Positions 46,074 to 54,336 of a stretch of 64,000 nt of DNA are shown here, piece by piece. The notes under the pieces are model-generated. The model worked only from the letters and a program-made list of their open reading frames with translations. It had not been told where the DNA came from and did not search any database. Both the position numbers and the translations under genes were made by a program. The stretch's first letter is position 1. Every line of letters starts with the position of its first letter. Origin of the DNA: Fodinibius roseus (GTDB taxonomy: Bacteria; Bacteroidota; Rhodothermia; Balneolales; Balneolaceae); assembly GCF_900129315.1 (NCBI RefSeq), contig NZ_FQUS01000018.1, forward strand, positions 1-64,000. The letters are read 5' to 3'.

Positions 46074-47573
46074 ATGAAATATTTTGTCATAGCTCTGGTC
46101 TTTATACTTTTCAGCTGTTCTACAAATAAAGAATATTCAGTTAGTGATGATTCTTTGTCGGAAAAGAAAGAACTGCAGATTAAATTTCATGATAACAAGT
46201 ACGCCGAAGGCGAACTCATAAACCGACAACTGGACGGCTACCGGGGCATCTGGTACATGAATCAGCCGCTGGACAATAAATACAAGTATAAATACAGCGG
46301 GGGACTGGCGACCTATACGGCCAAGCATAATCCGTTTGCTATTTACAGGGAGGAGGTGAACAAAACCTTTTTTACGTACGGGGGGACCGACCAGGAGAAT
46401 TCCACGCTGCTGCATATGGTTTCCTACTATGATCATCAAACCGGGAAGGTCTCCAAACCCACGCTGGTATTGGACAAGAAGACGACCGACGCTCACGACA
46501 ATCCGGTGATGGCGATCGATGAGGATGGGTATATTTATATATTTTCCACCTCCCACGGCACTTCGCGTCCCTCTTACATTAGCAAAAGCAAAGTGCCGTA
46601 TGACATCAGCGCATTTGAAAAAATAGAAGCTACCAAGATAGAAGAGGGGGAGAGGGTACCGATGACCAACTTCTCGTATATGCAGAGCTGGTACCAGCCG
46701 GGCAGGGGATTTGTCAACTTTTTTACCCGGTATGGCTATCCGGCCGATCGCACGATCTGCTTCATGACCAGCCCGGACGGGGAAAGCTGGTCGGAGTGGA
46801 AACGCATTGCGGCCATAAAAAAAGGACATTACCAGATCAGTGCGCTGGGAGACGGGGTAGCCGGATCGGCCTTTAATTTTCATCCGGATACCGAAGAAAA
46901 GAGAGGACTGAACTGGCGGACGAACCTCTATTATGTGGAAAGCCGCGATTTTGGGGAGAACTGGCAGGCCGCAGACGGCACCCCGCTGGAGTTGCCACTC
47001 ACCGATATTGAAAATCCCTCCCTGGTGCATGATTATTACAGCAAGGATCTGAATGTTTATATGAAGGATATCACCTACGACCGGCAGGGCCGCCCGGTCA
47101 TCATGTATATAACGTCTGAAGGCTATGAATCCGGTCCCGATAACGATCCGCGTACCTGGCGGACGGCGCGATGGGACGGGGAGGAGTGGATCATTCGTGA
47201 TATTACCACCTCGGATAATAATTATGACATGGGCTCGCTTTTCATCGAAGAGGATGGGACCTGGCGCATCATTGCTCCCACGGAGACCGGTCCGCAGTCT
47301 TACAATCCCGGGGGAGAGGTAGCGATGTGGCTGAGCGAGGACCAGGGACAAAGCTGGAGCAAAGAGAGACAACTGACCCGCGGCAGTGATTTTAACCATA
47401 CCTATGTCCGGCGTCCAATAAATGCGCATCCCGATTTTTATGGATTCTGGGCGGACGGGCATGGGCGGCAACCCTCGAAATCCAATTTGTATTTCAGCAA
47501 TAAAGAAGGGGAGGTATTCCAGCTGCCTGAGCATATGGAACAGGAGATGGAGGAGCCTTTACGGGTGGAGTAA
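46074..47573 (+). CDS. BNR_4-type propeller protein, possible ulvan-lyase-like or glycan-binding enzyme
   Basis: A 499-residue lipoprotein (lipobox ILFSC). After a short linker it reads YRGIWYMNQPLDNKYKYKYSGGL (in two parts), DAHDNPVMAIDEDGYIYIFSTSHG, FSYMQSWYQPGRGFVNFFTRYG, NHTYVRRPINAHPDFYGFWADGHG, the blade motifs of the BNR_4 family. Ulvan lyases PL24 and PL25 share this seven-blade fold and an H-N-P like first blade, so lyase activity is possible but not shown. The first 40 codons or so are AT-rich and the rest GC-rich, so the right edge of the AT-rich block runs through the signal and linker, leaving the whole propeller native. Confidence 0.85.
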   Translation: MKYFVIALVFILFSCSTNKEYSVSDDSLSEKKELQIKFHDNKYAEGELINRQLDGYRGIWYMNQPLDNKYKYKYSGGLATYTAKHNPFAIYREEVNKTFFTYGGTDQENSTLLHMVSYYDHQTGKVSKPTLVLDKKTTDAHDNPVMAIDEDGYIYIFSTSHGTSRPSYISKSKVPYDISAFEKIEATKIEEGERVPMTNFSYMQSWYQPGRGFVNFFTRYGYPADRTICFMTSPDGESWSEWKRIAAIKKGHYQISALGDGVAGSAFNFHPDTEEKRGLNWRTNLYYVESRDFGENWQAADGTPLELPLTDIENPSLVHDYYSKDLNVYMKDITYDRQGRPVIMYITSEGYESGPDNDPRTWRTARWDGEEWIIRDITTSDNNYDMGSLFIEEDGTWRIIAPTETGPQSYNPGGEVAMWLSEDQGQSWSKERQLTRGSDFNHTYVRRPINAHPDFYGFWADGHGRQPSKSNLYFSNKEGEVFQLPEHMEQEMEEPLRVE

Positions 47574-47793
47574 CCGGGGAGCGTCTGATCCGCGACAACC
47601 TGACAAAACGAATTTAATTGCATGATTCGCAATGAATAACGTTCTTGCGGGAGAAGCATAATGAATCGATTATGGATCCCGAGGGCCCTGTGTTGAAAAG
47701 AAAATAGAAATAAAAATATTGATAACTTATTATCTTTACATTCCATTATATTTTCGGTGTGAAATGGGGATTAGACTAACCATATAGATATAT

Positions 47794-49491
47794 ATGCCGC
47801 TATCGCTTTTAGCATTCTTAGCCTTCCTGCCCATACTGCTGGCCGGGATCCTGTTAGTGGGGTTTCGCTGGCCGGCCAAAATGGCGATGCCGGTTGTGTT
47901 GGGCATCACCATTGTCACGGCCTTTTTTGCCTGGAATTTTTCGGCCTTGCATATTGTAGCGTCGACGATTGAAGGACTGTTTATCACCTTTGATATTCTT
48001 TATATTATTTTTGGAGCTATCCTGCTGCTTAACCTGCTAAAGTATTCAGGGGGCATAAAGATCATACGGGAGAGCTTTGCGGAGATCAGCCCCGACCGCC
48101 GGGTGCAGGTCATTATTATTGCCTGGCTGTTCGGTTCGTTCCTGGAGGGGGCGGCGGGATTCGGAACACCGGCTGCCATCGTGGCGCCGCTTCTGCTGGC
48201 GCTGGGATACCCTGCACTGGCTGCGGTGATGCTGGGATTGATGGTGCAGAGTACCGCTGTAACCTTCGGAGCGGTGGGCACGCCCATCCTTATCGGGGTT
48301 CAGGCGGGACTGCAAGGCCCCGAACTGGAATCGCAGCTGGCACTGGCCGATGCTTCGCTCATGGATTATCTTTCGGTCGTGACCTCTCATGCGGCCCTGT
48401 TACACGCGGTTACGGGCACCCTGATGCCCACCTTTATGACGGTGATGATGACCCGTTTTTTTGGAAAAAACAGGTCGTGGAAAGAAGGACTCTCGATTTT
48501 CCCCTTTGCTCTTTTTGCGGGACTGGCATTTACCGTTCCCTATGCGCTGACCGGTGTTTTCCTGGGACCGGAGTTTCCTTCCCTGCTGGGTGCGCTTGTG
48601 GGATTGCCTGTCGTTATGTATGCGGCCAACCGCGGCTTTCTCATCCCTGAAAAAAGCTGGCAGTTTATGCCTGCCGGGGAGTGGCCCTCCCACTGGATGG
48701 GTACCATGAGCGTGGACCCTCGACAGGAAAACCGTACCCCTGACCTGTCCCTGGCCGAGGCGTGGCTGCCTTACGTGCTGATGGCCCTGCTGTTGGTGGC
48801 AAGCCGTCTGCCCCAGCTTCCCCTGAAAAGCTTCCTGTCAAATGTAGTCATCGGATGGGAACAGATTATGGGTACGGCTATTTCGGCGTCCAGCACCCCC
48901 CTGTACCTGCCGGGGACGATCCTGCTCATGGCCGGCCTTTTTGCTGTTTTTATCCACAGGATGAATCTTTCTCAGGTGAAAGCGGCTTTTTCCGAAAGTG
49001 CGAATATGCTCCTCGGGGCCGGCTTTGTGTTGGTTTTTACCATACCGATGGTTCGCATCTATATCAACTCGGGAATGAATGAACTCGGACTGGAAAGCAT
49101 GCCTATCGTTATGGCGGATTGGGTGGCCACGAATGTGGGACGCATATATCCCCTTTTTGCCTCGGCTATCGGGGCCCTGGGAGCATTTATCGCAGGAAGT
49201 AATACCATAAGTAATCTCATGTTCAGCTTATTTCAGTTTGGTATAGCTGAAAACCTGTCGATGCCCACCACCTTGATGGTAGCTCTGGGCGCCGTCGGGG
49301 CCGCCGCGGGAAATATGATTGCCATTCATAACGTGGTCGCGGCATCGGCAACCGTGGGCTACCTGGGAAAGGAGGGGGATGTGATGCGACTGACCATTAT
49401 TCCAACGCTCTATTATATCCTGATGGTCGGGATCCTGGGGCTCATCGCTATCGAGGTATTTCATTATACAGACCTGCTGATGCCGGGATGA
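47794..49491 (+). CDS. LldP-type permease (L-lactate permease family)
   Basis: A 565-residue inner-membrane carrier with about 13-14 hydrophobic helices. The family signature is clear: [44 protein letters not shown] (each motif over two helices), and near the end [20 protein letters not shown] and [21 protein letters not shown]. Characterised members carry lactate or glycolate with protons. No lactate dehydrogenase (LldD or LldEFG) is next to it; it sits between the PUL genes and uronate enzymes, so a role in moving a uronate-derived carboxylate is worth considering. Confidence 0.93.
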   Translation: MPLSLLAFLAFLPILLAGILLVGFRWPAKMAMPVVLGITIVTAFFAWNFSALHIVASTIEGLFITFDILYIIFGAILLLNLLKYSGGIKIIRESFAEISPDRRVQVIIIAWLFGSFLEGAAGFGTPAAIVAPLLLALGYPALAAVMLGLMVQSTAVTFGAVGTPILIGVQAGLQGPELESQLALADASLMDYLSVVTSHAALLHAVTGTLMPTFMTVMMTRFFGKNRSWKEGLSIFPFALFAGLAFTVPYALTGVFLGPEFPSLLGALVGLPVVMYAANRGFLIPEKSWQFMPAGEWPSHWMGTMSVDPRQENRTPDLSLAEAWLPYVLMALLLVASRLPQLPLKSFLSNVVIGWEQIMGTAISASSTPLYLPGTILLMAGLFAVFIHRMNLSQVKAAFSESANMLLGAGFVLVFTIPMVRIYINSGMNELGLESMPIVMADWVATNVGRIYPLFASAIGALGAFIAGSNTISNLMFSLFQFGIAENLSMPTTLMVALGAVGAAAGNMIAIHNVVAASATVGYLGKEGDVMRLTIIPTLYYILMVGILGLIAIEVFHYTDLLMPG

Positions 49492-49874
49492 GAAGAGGTT
49501 ATGAATTACGAGATCCGTCTGCCCGCGACTGACGATATTGCCGGGGGACAGGCTAAATGCTCATTTATTTATCGGTGGTTCTTCCGATCAATCGGGCATC
49601 CGGTCCGATCGAACACGACACCCGTCAGGGAAACGCATTAAAATTTTTGCATTTTTTTAAATACTGGTTCCACCATAAATGAGAATAACCCGAAATTATA
49701 GGTTCTTACTGTCATCAAGGGTTGATTATGAAAATCAATGCACTTCTTGATGCAAAAGAACAAAATAAATTGCACAGATTTATCAAGAAACCGGTTGACT
49801 TTTTAAGTCTTTACCGATAAAGTATACCCGCAATAATTTTTAATCTTTTCACGCAGTTTACGGCTGAGAGTATT
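49492..49874. other. Gap between permease and cupin
   Basis: About 380 bases; T-rich tracts and a small stem ATCAA/TTGAT near 49735-49752 but no gene and no convincing promoter. Confidence 0.4.
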
Positions 49875-50339
49875 ATGAAGATATCTGATTTGAATGAGAC
49901 TGAGGGCCGGCGTTTTCCGGCCCGGCGGCTGACCAAAAACATCGTGGGAGGGAGCTCCTCCCTCCAGGCTGAAAACTTTTCGTTGGGCATGGTGACCCTG
50001 GATCCGGAAGGGGGACAGGTTCCCTGGCATAACCATCCGCAGGAGGAAATCTATTTGATCCTGGAGGGAACCGGCGAAATTTGTCTCGGCGAGCAGCGCC
50101 GGGAGATTTACTCGGGACAAACGGTGTATATTCCCTCCGAGGAGTTTCATCAGCTAACAAATATCGGGAAAACCCCGCTCAAGTTTATTTATTGCTACGG
50201 TCCGGCCGGGGACGTAGCCCATTGGCGGCAGGAGCTGGAGGGTACTTTACCCAAAGAAGGGGAAGACGTGCCCGCATTGCCGGATGGAGCCTGGCCGCAG
50301 TGTACCGAAGGAGCGGAAGATTATAGTGGAAAAGAGTAA
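49875..50339 (+). CDS. Single-domain cupin, possible unsaturated-uronate (KdgF-like) enzyme
   Basis: A 154-residue cytoplasmic cupin. The metal site is intact: His52, His54 and Glu58 in PWHNHPQEEIY, and His92 in EEFHQLTN. The fold covers about 30-115, followed by a 40-residue tail rich in acidic residues. Cupins of this size next to lyases and GH88 include KdgF, which converts unsaturated uronates to linear keto sugars; here that is inferred from position, and overall similarity to KdgF is not assessed. It may be co-transcribed with nothing, as gaps of 380 and 264 bases lie on each side. Confidence 0.8.
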   Translation: MKISDLNETEGRRFPARRLTKNIVGGSSSLQAENFSLGMVTLDPEGGQVPWHNHPQEEIYLILEGTGEICLGEQRREIYSGQTVYIPSEEFHQLTNIGKTPLKFIYCYGPAGDVAHWRQELEGTLPKEGEDVPALPDGAWPQCTEGAEDYSGKE

Positions 50340-50454
50340 TCATTCATGTAATGCGAATTTAACCTAATATCACACGGAAGAATTAGTGGTAACGGGGTGT
50401 GCGTTATTTGATATTGGCACAAGCCCTGTTTTATCCGGAAACTGCCGGGTAACT

Positions 50455-50534
50455 GACACGCCTTCCCGTGGAATTGCTTGAGCGTGTCTGCGTGGCTTCG
50501 TTTTAATACATCCGCTAACGAAGGATTCTCAAGC
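50455..50534 (+). promoter_or_regulatory. Nested and mutually exclusive stems in the oxidoreductase leader
   Basis: GCTTGAG (50476-50482) pairs with CTCAAGC (50528-50534), enclosing CTTCGTT (50496-50502) / AACGAAG (50517-50523). A third pair GACACG (50455-50460) / CGTGTC (50483-50488) crosses the first, so it would form either a pseudoknot or an alternative fold. It ends 70 bases before the ATG at 50604. Confidence 0.4.
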
Positions 50535-50603
50535 AGCAACAAAACCACCCATTTCCCGGGATCGATCGATTAAATAAAAAAAATAAGAAATAAATTAAGA
50601 TAA

Positions 50604-51764
50604 ATGAGTGATGAACTGACGACACACACCGTAGGAATAATTATGAATGGGGTAACGGGACGCATGGGTACCAACCAGCATCTGCTGCGCTCCATCGTGC
50701 CGATCATGGAGCAGGGGGGCGTGAAGATCAGCGAAGATGAGGTGATCATGCCCCGTCCGGTGCTGGTGGGCCGCAATCCCGTGAAGCTGCAAAAGCTATC
50801 GGAGCGGACCGGCATAGAGGAGTGGACGACCAACCTGGATGAGGTCCTCGATGAAGAAGACTATCATATTTATTTTGATGCGCAGCGGACAGACTTGCGG
50901 TTTGACAGCGTCAAAAAAGCGGTGGCGGCCGGGAAACATATCTATTGCGAAAAGCCTACGGCGGTGACCACCGAAGAAGCCGTGCGGCTGCATCACATTG
51001 CCGAAGAAGGGGGCGTCAAACACGGGGTGGTGCAGGACAAGCTGTGGCTGCCGGGTCTGGTGCAGCTAAAGCAGCTCAGGCAACAGAACTTTTTTGGAAA
51101 AATACTCTCCGTGAAGGCGGATTTCGGCTACTGGGTCTTCGAGGGTGATACCATTGCGCCGCAACGCCCGTCCTGGAACTACCGGGAGGAGGATGGCGGG
51201 GGACTTATCCTCGATATGTTCTGCCACTGGCGATACATACTGGATAATATTTTCGGAGAGGTGAAATCGGTTTCCTGTCTTGGGACCACCCATATTGACA
51301 AGCGCTATGAGGAGGATGGTACGCCCTACGAGGCCACGGCGGATGATGCGGCATACGCGATTTTTGAGCTGGAGGACGACATTGTAGCCCAGTTTAATTC
51401 CTCCTGGACCACCCGGGTGCGGCGCGACGACCTGGTCACGTTCCAGGTGGACGGCACCAGGGGATCGGCGGTGGCCGGACTCCGGGAGGTGTGGATTCAG
51501 CCCCATTCGGCGACCCCGAAGCCCGTCTGGAACCCCGATGTGGATTCGGATCACAACTTTTATGACGACTGGATTAAAATGCCGAAGCAGCAGGAGTTTG
51601 ACAACGCTTTTAAAATGCAGTGGGAGCTGTTTTTGCGGCATGTGGTCAAGGACGATCCCTTCCGATGGAATCTCCTGGAAGCGGCCAAGGGGGTCCAGCT
51701 GGCCGAGATCGGCTACGAAGCGTCCGAGCAGCGGGCATGGATCGAGGTACCGGAGCTGGCTTAA
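50604..51764 (+). CDS. Gfo/Idh/MocA-family NAD(P)-dependent oxidoreductase
   Basis: A 386-residue cytoplasmic dehydrogenase. The Rossmann start is TVGIIMNGVTGRMGTNQH (10-25), and the family Glu-Lys-Pro triad is at 116-118 in GKHIYCEKPTAV. The C-terminal half has GGGLILDMFCHWRYILDNIFG (about 190-212, in parts), with the conserved Asp-x-x-x-His type substrate face. Relatives oxidise sugars or inositols, often at C3, or act on uronate derivatives. It heads a run of genes with GH88, an SDR and a transporter, so its substrate is probably a product of lyase digestion. It is followed by a 200-base low-complexity gap. Confidence 0.9.
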   Translation: MSDELTTHTVGIIMNGVTGRMGTNQHLLRSIVPIMEQGGVKISEDEVIMPRPVLVGRNPVKLQKLSERTGIEEWTTNLDEVLDEEDYHIYFDAQRTDLRFDSVKKAVAAGKHIYCEKPTAVTTEEAVRLHHIAEEGGVKHGVVQDKLWLPGLVQLKQLRQQNFFGKILSVKADFGYWVFEGDTIAPQRPSWNYREEDGGGLILDMFCHWRYILDNIFGEVKSVSCLGTTHIDKRYEEDGTPYEATADDAAYAIFELEDDIVAQFNSSWTTRVRRDDLVTFQVDGTRGSAVAGLREVWIQPHSATPKPVWNPDVDSDHNFYDDWIKMPKQQEFDNAFKMQWELFLRHVVKDDPFRWNLLEAAKGVQLAEIGYEASEQRAWIEVPELA

Positions 51765-51818
51765 GATTGCGGGGTTAAGAGAAAGAATGGGAAATCAGGA
51801 ATTTTTAATGAGGGATTG

Positions 51819-51909
51819 GGAATGAAAGATGGAAAATGAAAAATCAAAATGAGAAGTCGGTTCCGGGATCTATTACCTTATACCTTTTACTTTATACCTT
51901 CTACCTTCG
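51819..51909. repeat. Low-complexity purine tract followed by pyrimidine tract
   Basis: Degenerate repeats of GGAAAATGAAAAATC type (51819-51856) are followed by repeats of TACCTT/TATACC type (51872-51909). The two tracts are roughly complementary in composition and may form a loose hairpin. They lie between the oxidoreductase and GH88 genes. Confidence 0.55.
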
Positions 51910-51964
51910 ACTAATAACCATTATTAAAACTGAAACACAGGAATTATAACTGAAAAAAAGTAAG

Positions 51965-53344
51965 ATGAATATCCAACAGGATCTTCAGGTGGAAGATCTG
52001 CCTTTGCAACGGTTTTGGGAGCTGTCAGCCCAAAAGATTCAGCTGATCCGCAGCGACTATGATACCTCTCAGGGGTCTCCGGTCTTTACCGAGGACGGGG
52101 TGTACACGACCCGCGGGTGGACCGAATGGACACAGGGATTTCAGTTTGGGTCCGAGATCATCCAGTTCGATGCGACCGGCCAGACGGAGTACCTTGAAAT
52201 GGGGCGGGAGGCCACGGTTACCAGGATGGCACCTCATATTACCCATATCGGGGTCCACGATCACGGCTTCAACAATGTAAGTACCTATGGCGCCCTGTGG
52301 AGGCTGTGCCGGGAGGGTCGGATCGACGCCAGTGAATGGGAACAGTCGTTTTACAGGCTGGCGCTGAAAAGTACGGGCGCGGTGCAGGCCAGCAGGTGGA
52401 CCCCAATCGCGGACGGAGGAGGATTTATCCACTCCTTCAACGGCCCCCACTCGCTCTTTGTAGACACAGTTCGGACCCTGCGCGCCCTGGCCCTGAGCCA
52501 CCGGTTGGGACATGTGCTTTATGGTGAGCATGACGAGCCCATTTCGCTGCTGGGACGGCTTATCCGGCACGCCCGCGCTACGGCGACCTACAACATCTAC
52601 TACGGGGAGGGACGCGACAGCTATGACCTGCGGGGACGAACGGCCCATGAGGCGGTCTTTAATGTTACGGACGGACAGTTTCGCTGTCCGAATTCGCAGC
52701 AGGGATTTTCTCCCTTCACGACATGGACGCGCGGGCTGGCCTGGGCGATGTGTGGATACCCCGAGCAGCTGGAATTTCTGGATATGCTGGACGACGACGA
52801 GCTGGAGCCGTACGGGGGACGCCAGCAGGTCGAGTCGATGATGCGCAAGGCGGCTTTGGCGACCTGCGATTTTTACCTTGAGCACAGCTCCCTGGATGGC
52901 ATCCCTTACTGGGATACGGGCGCCCCGGACCTGCACAAGCTGGGGGACTACAGGGATATGCCGGCGGACCCTTATAATGATGTGGAGCCGGTGGACAGCT
53001 CCGCTGCGGCCATAGGGGCGCAGGGACTGCTTCGATTGGGACATTACCTGCAGTCGAGGGGAGAGCAGGAAAAAGGAAGCAGGTACTGGCAGGCGGGGCT
53101 CTCAGTGGCGCGGACGCTGCTTGAGGAACCGTACTTGAGCACGGATGAGTCCCACCAGGGCCTGCTGCTGCACTCGGTCTACCACCGGCCCAATGGGTGG
53201 GACTATATCCCGGAAGGCCAGAGCATACCGTGCGGGGAGTCGAGCATGTGGGGCGACTACCACCTGCGGGAACTCGCGCTGTATCTGTCCCGCATGACGG
53301 GCGACCGTCCCTACTACACTTTTTTTTCGAACACCAGACAATAA
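51965..53344 (+). CDS. GH88 unsaturated glucuronyl hydrolase
   Basis: A 459-residue enzyme that removes the 4,5-unsaturated uronate left by lyases, by hydration of the double bond. It has no signal peptide, so it works in the cytoplasm. The alpha/alpha barrel motifs are HDHGF with Asp99, FVDTVRTLRAL with Asp167 (the two catalytic Asp positions of UGL), TWTRGLAWAMCGY, IPYWDTGAPD, DSSAAAIGAQGLLRLG and CGESSMWGDYHLRELALYL. The family may also be confused with GH105, but the HDxGF start and the GDYHLREL end favour GH88. It is 12 bases from the SDR gene, in one operon. It implies that unsaturated disaccharides, not monomers, enter the cell. Confidence 0.93.
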   Translation: MNIQQDLQVEDLPLQRFWELSAQKIQLIRSDYDTSQGSPVFTEDGVYTTRGWTEWTQGFQFGSEIIQFDATGQTEYLEMGREATVTRMAPHITHIGVHDHGFNNVSTYGALWRLCREGRIDASEWEQSFYRLALKSTGAVQASRWTPIADGGGFIHSFNGPHSLFVDTVRTLRALALSHRLGHVLYGEHDEPISLLGRLIRHARATATYNIYYGEGRDSYDLRGRTAHEAVFNVTDGQFRCPNSQQGFSPFTTWTRGLAWAMCGYPEQLEFLDMLDDDELEPYGGRQQVESMMRKAALATCDFYLEHSSLDGIPYWDTGAPDLHKLGDYRDMPADPYNDVEPVDSSAAAIGAQGLLRLGHYLQSRGEQEKGSRYWQAGLSVARTLLEEPYLSTDESHQGLLLHSVYHRPNGWDYIPEGQSIPCGESSMWGDYHLRELALYLSRMTGDRPYYTFFSNTRQ

Positions 53345-53356
53345 CAAGGAAGAGTT

Positions 53357-54127
53357 ATGAAACCAGTTGCTTTAGTCACCGGCGGATCCCGCGGCATTGG
53401 AAAGGGAATCTGCAAGAAGCTGTGTGAGAACGGCTACAACGTTGCGTTCAATGGCGTGCGCCCTGAAGGTCAGGTACGGGAGACGTTAAAGGAGCTTAGC
53501 TCGACGGGCAGCGACGTGATATACTGCCAGGGCGATATCAGTTCTGCCACCGACCGGGAATCCATCATGGCCGGCATTCGCTCCCATTTTGGCCGGCTCA
53601 ATGTGCTGGTCAACAATGCCGGCGTGGCGCCCCGGGAGCGAAAAGATCCGCTGAAAGCCACGGAGGAAAGTTATGAGCGGGTGATGCGTATCAACCTGAA
53701 GGGGCCCTATTTTCTGACGCAGGGCGTAGCCCGCTGGATGGTTGAACAAAAACAGGAGGATTCGTCTTTTTCGGCCACCATTGTGAATGTGGGATCCATT
53801 TCGGCTTCGGTGGTCTCTCCCAAGCGGGGGGAGTACTGCATGTCGAAAGCGGGACTGGCGATGCACAGCAAGATCTGGGCGGTGCGTCTGGCCGAGTACG
53901 ACATCCCGGTCTATGAAGTGCGCCCGGGCATTATCAAAACGGATATGACTTCGGCGGTCACCGACAAGTACGACAAGCTGATTGCCGGGGGACTGACCGC
54001 CCAGCCCCGCTGGGGATACCCCGAGGATGTGGGAAAGGGGGTCCTTTCGCTGGTCGAGGGTGATTTTCCCTATTCTACCGGAGAAGTGATGATGATTGAC
54101 GGGGGACTGTCGATCCAGCGGCTATAA
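53357..54127 (+). CDS. Short-chain dehydrogenase/reductase (classical, FabG-like)
   Basis: A 256-residue SDR. Cofactor motif TGGSRGIG at 8-15, NNAG at 86-89, active residues Asn113, Ser147, Tyr160 and Lys164 (YCMSK), and the PGIIKTDMT plus GGLTAQPRWG/MMIDGGLSIQRL end are all present. In uronate clusters such SDRs reduce keto-deoxy uronates (KduD- or DEH-reductase-like); FabG-type annotation is likely misleading here. It is 12 bases after GH88 with a good ribosome site (AAGGAAGAG), so the two are translated together. The cofactor preference is not evident: Arg12 and the absence of an acidic residue at the end of beta2 suggest NADPH. Confidence 0.9.
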   Translation: MKPVALVTGGSRGIGKGICKKLCENGYNVAFNGVRPEGQVRETLKELSSTGSDVIYCQGDISSATDRESIMAGIRSHFGRLNVLVNNAGVAPRERKDPLKATEESYERVMRINLKGPYFLTQGVARWMVEQKQEDSSFSATIVNVGSISASVVSPKRGEYCMSKAGLAMHSKIWAVRLAEYDIPVYEVRPGIIKTDMTSAVTDKYDKLIAGGLTAQPRWGYPEDVGKGVLSLVEGDFPYSTGEVMMIDGGLSIQRL

Positions 54128-54178
54128 CCTTGTTATAAATTTAGCATACAAGAGCTACAACAACATAAAATCAATTTA

Positions 54179-54319
54179 AGAAGCTTTTGAAAAACCAGGA
54201 ATTTTGTTCAAGGTCAAGGCCTCAGGGAGGGTGCTCTCGCAGCAAATCACCCATATGTGAGGATTTCAACCGACCGGTAAGGCCAACATTGGCCAAACGA
54301 ACGGTTTTGCAAAGGTTTC
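54179..54319. repeat. 141-bp repeat with terminal inverted repeats, copy 2
   Basis: Same length as copy 1 at 14212-14352. The left end reads AGAAGCTTTTGAAAAACCAG and the right end GTTTTGCAAAGGTTTC. It contains a palindrome GGCCAACATTGGCC and a GGGTG/CACCC stem. It ends 17 bases before the ATG of the DASS transporter, so it forms that gene's leader. Confidence 0.65.
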
Positions 54320-54336
54320 TTTAAAACAGTATCCGA

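Larger units (their letters stand above)
38750..46190. other. AT-rich block with both edges inside genes
   Basis: From about 38750 to 46190 the sequence is clearly AT-rich (many lines near 30 percent GC) while flanks are near 50-55 percent. The left edge lies in the SusC gene after its carboxypeptidase-like domain. The right edge lies about 40 codons into the BNR propeller gene. It contains the receptor's plug and barrel, its SusD and the dehydrogenase-cytochrome gene. No transposase, integrase or direct repeats are seen at the edges. Confidence 0.75.

Noticed and set aside
38750-46190. Integrated phage or transposon as cause of the AT-rich block
   Set aside because: No integrase, transposase, phage gene, flanking tRNA or terminal repeats; edges lie in conserved genes, as in homologous exchange.
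46137-47534. Reverse-strand open frame of 465 codons opposite the BNR propeller gene
   Set aside because: The forward frame has clear BNR_4 motifs and a signal lipobox; the reverse translation has no domain and no ribosome site.
52025-53044. Reverse-strand open frame of 339 codons opposite GH88
   Set aside because: Shadow of a high-GC gene with intact GH88 motifs.
53357-54127. Fatty-acid FabG
   Set aside because: All SDR residues fit, but the gene is coupled to GH88 and no fatty-acid gene is near; a sugar-acid reductase is more likely.
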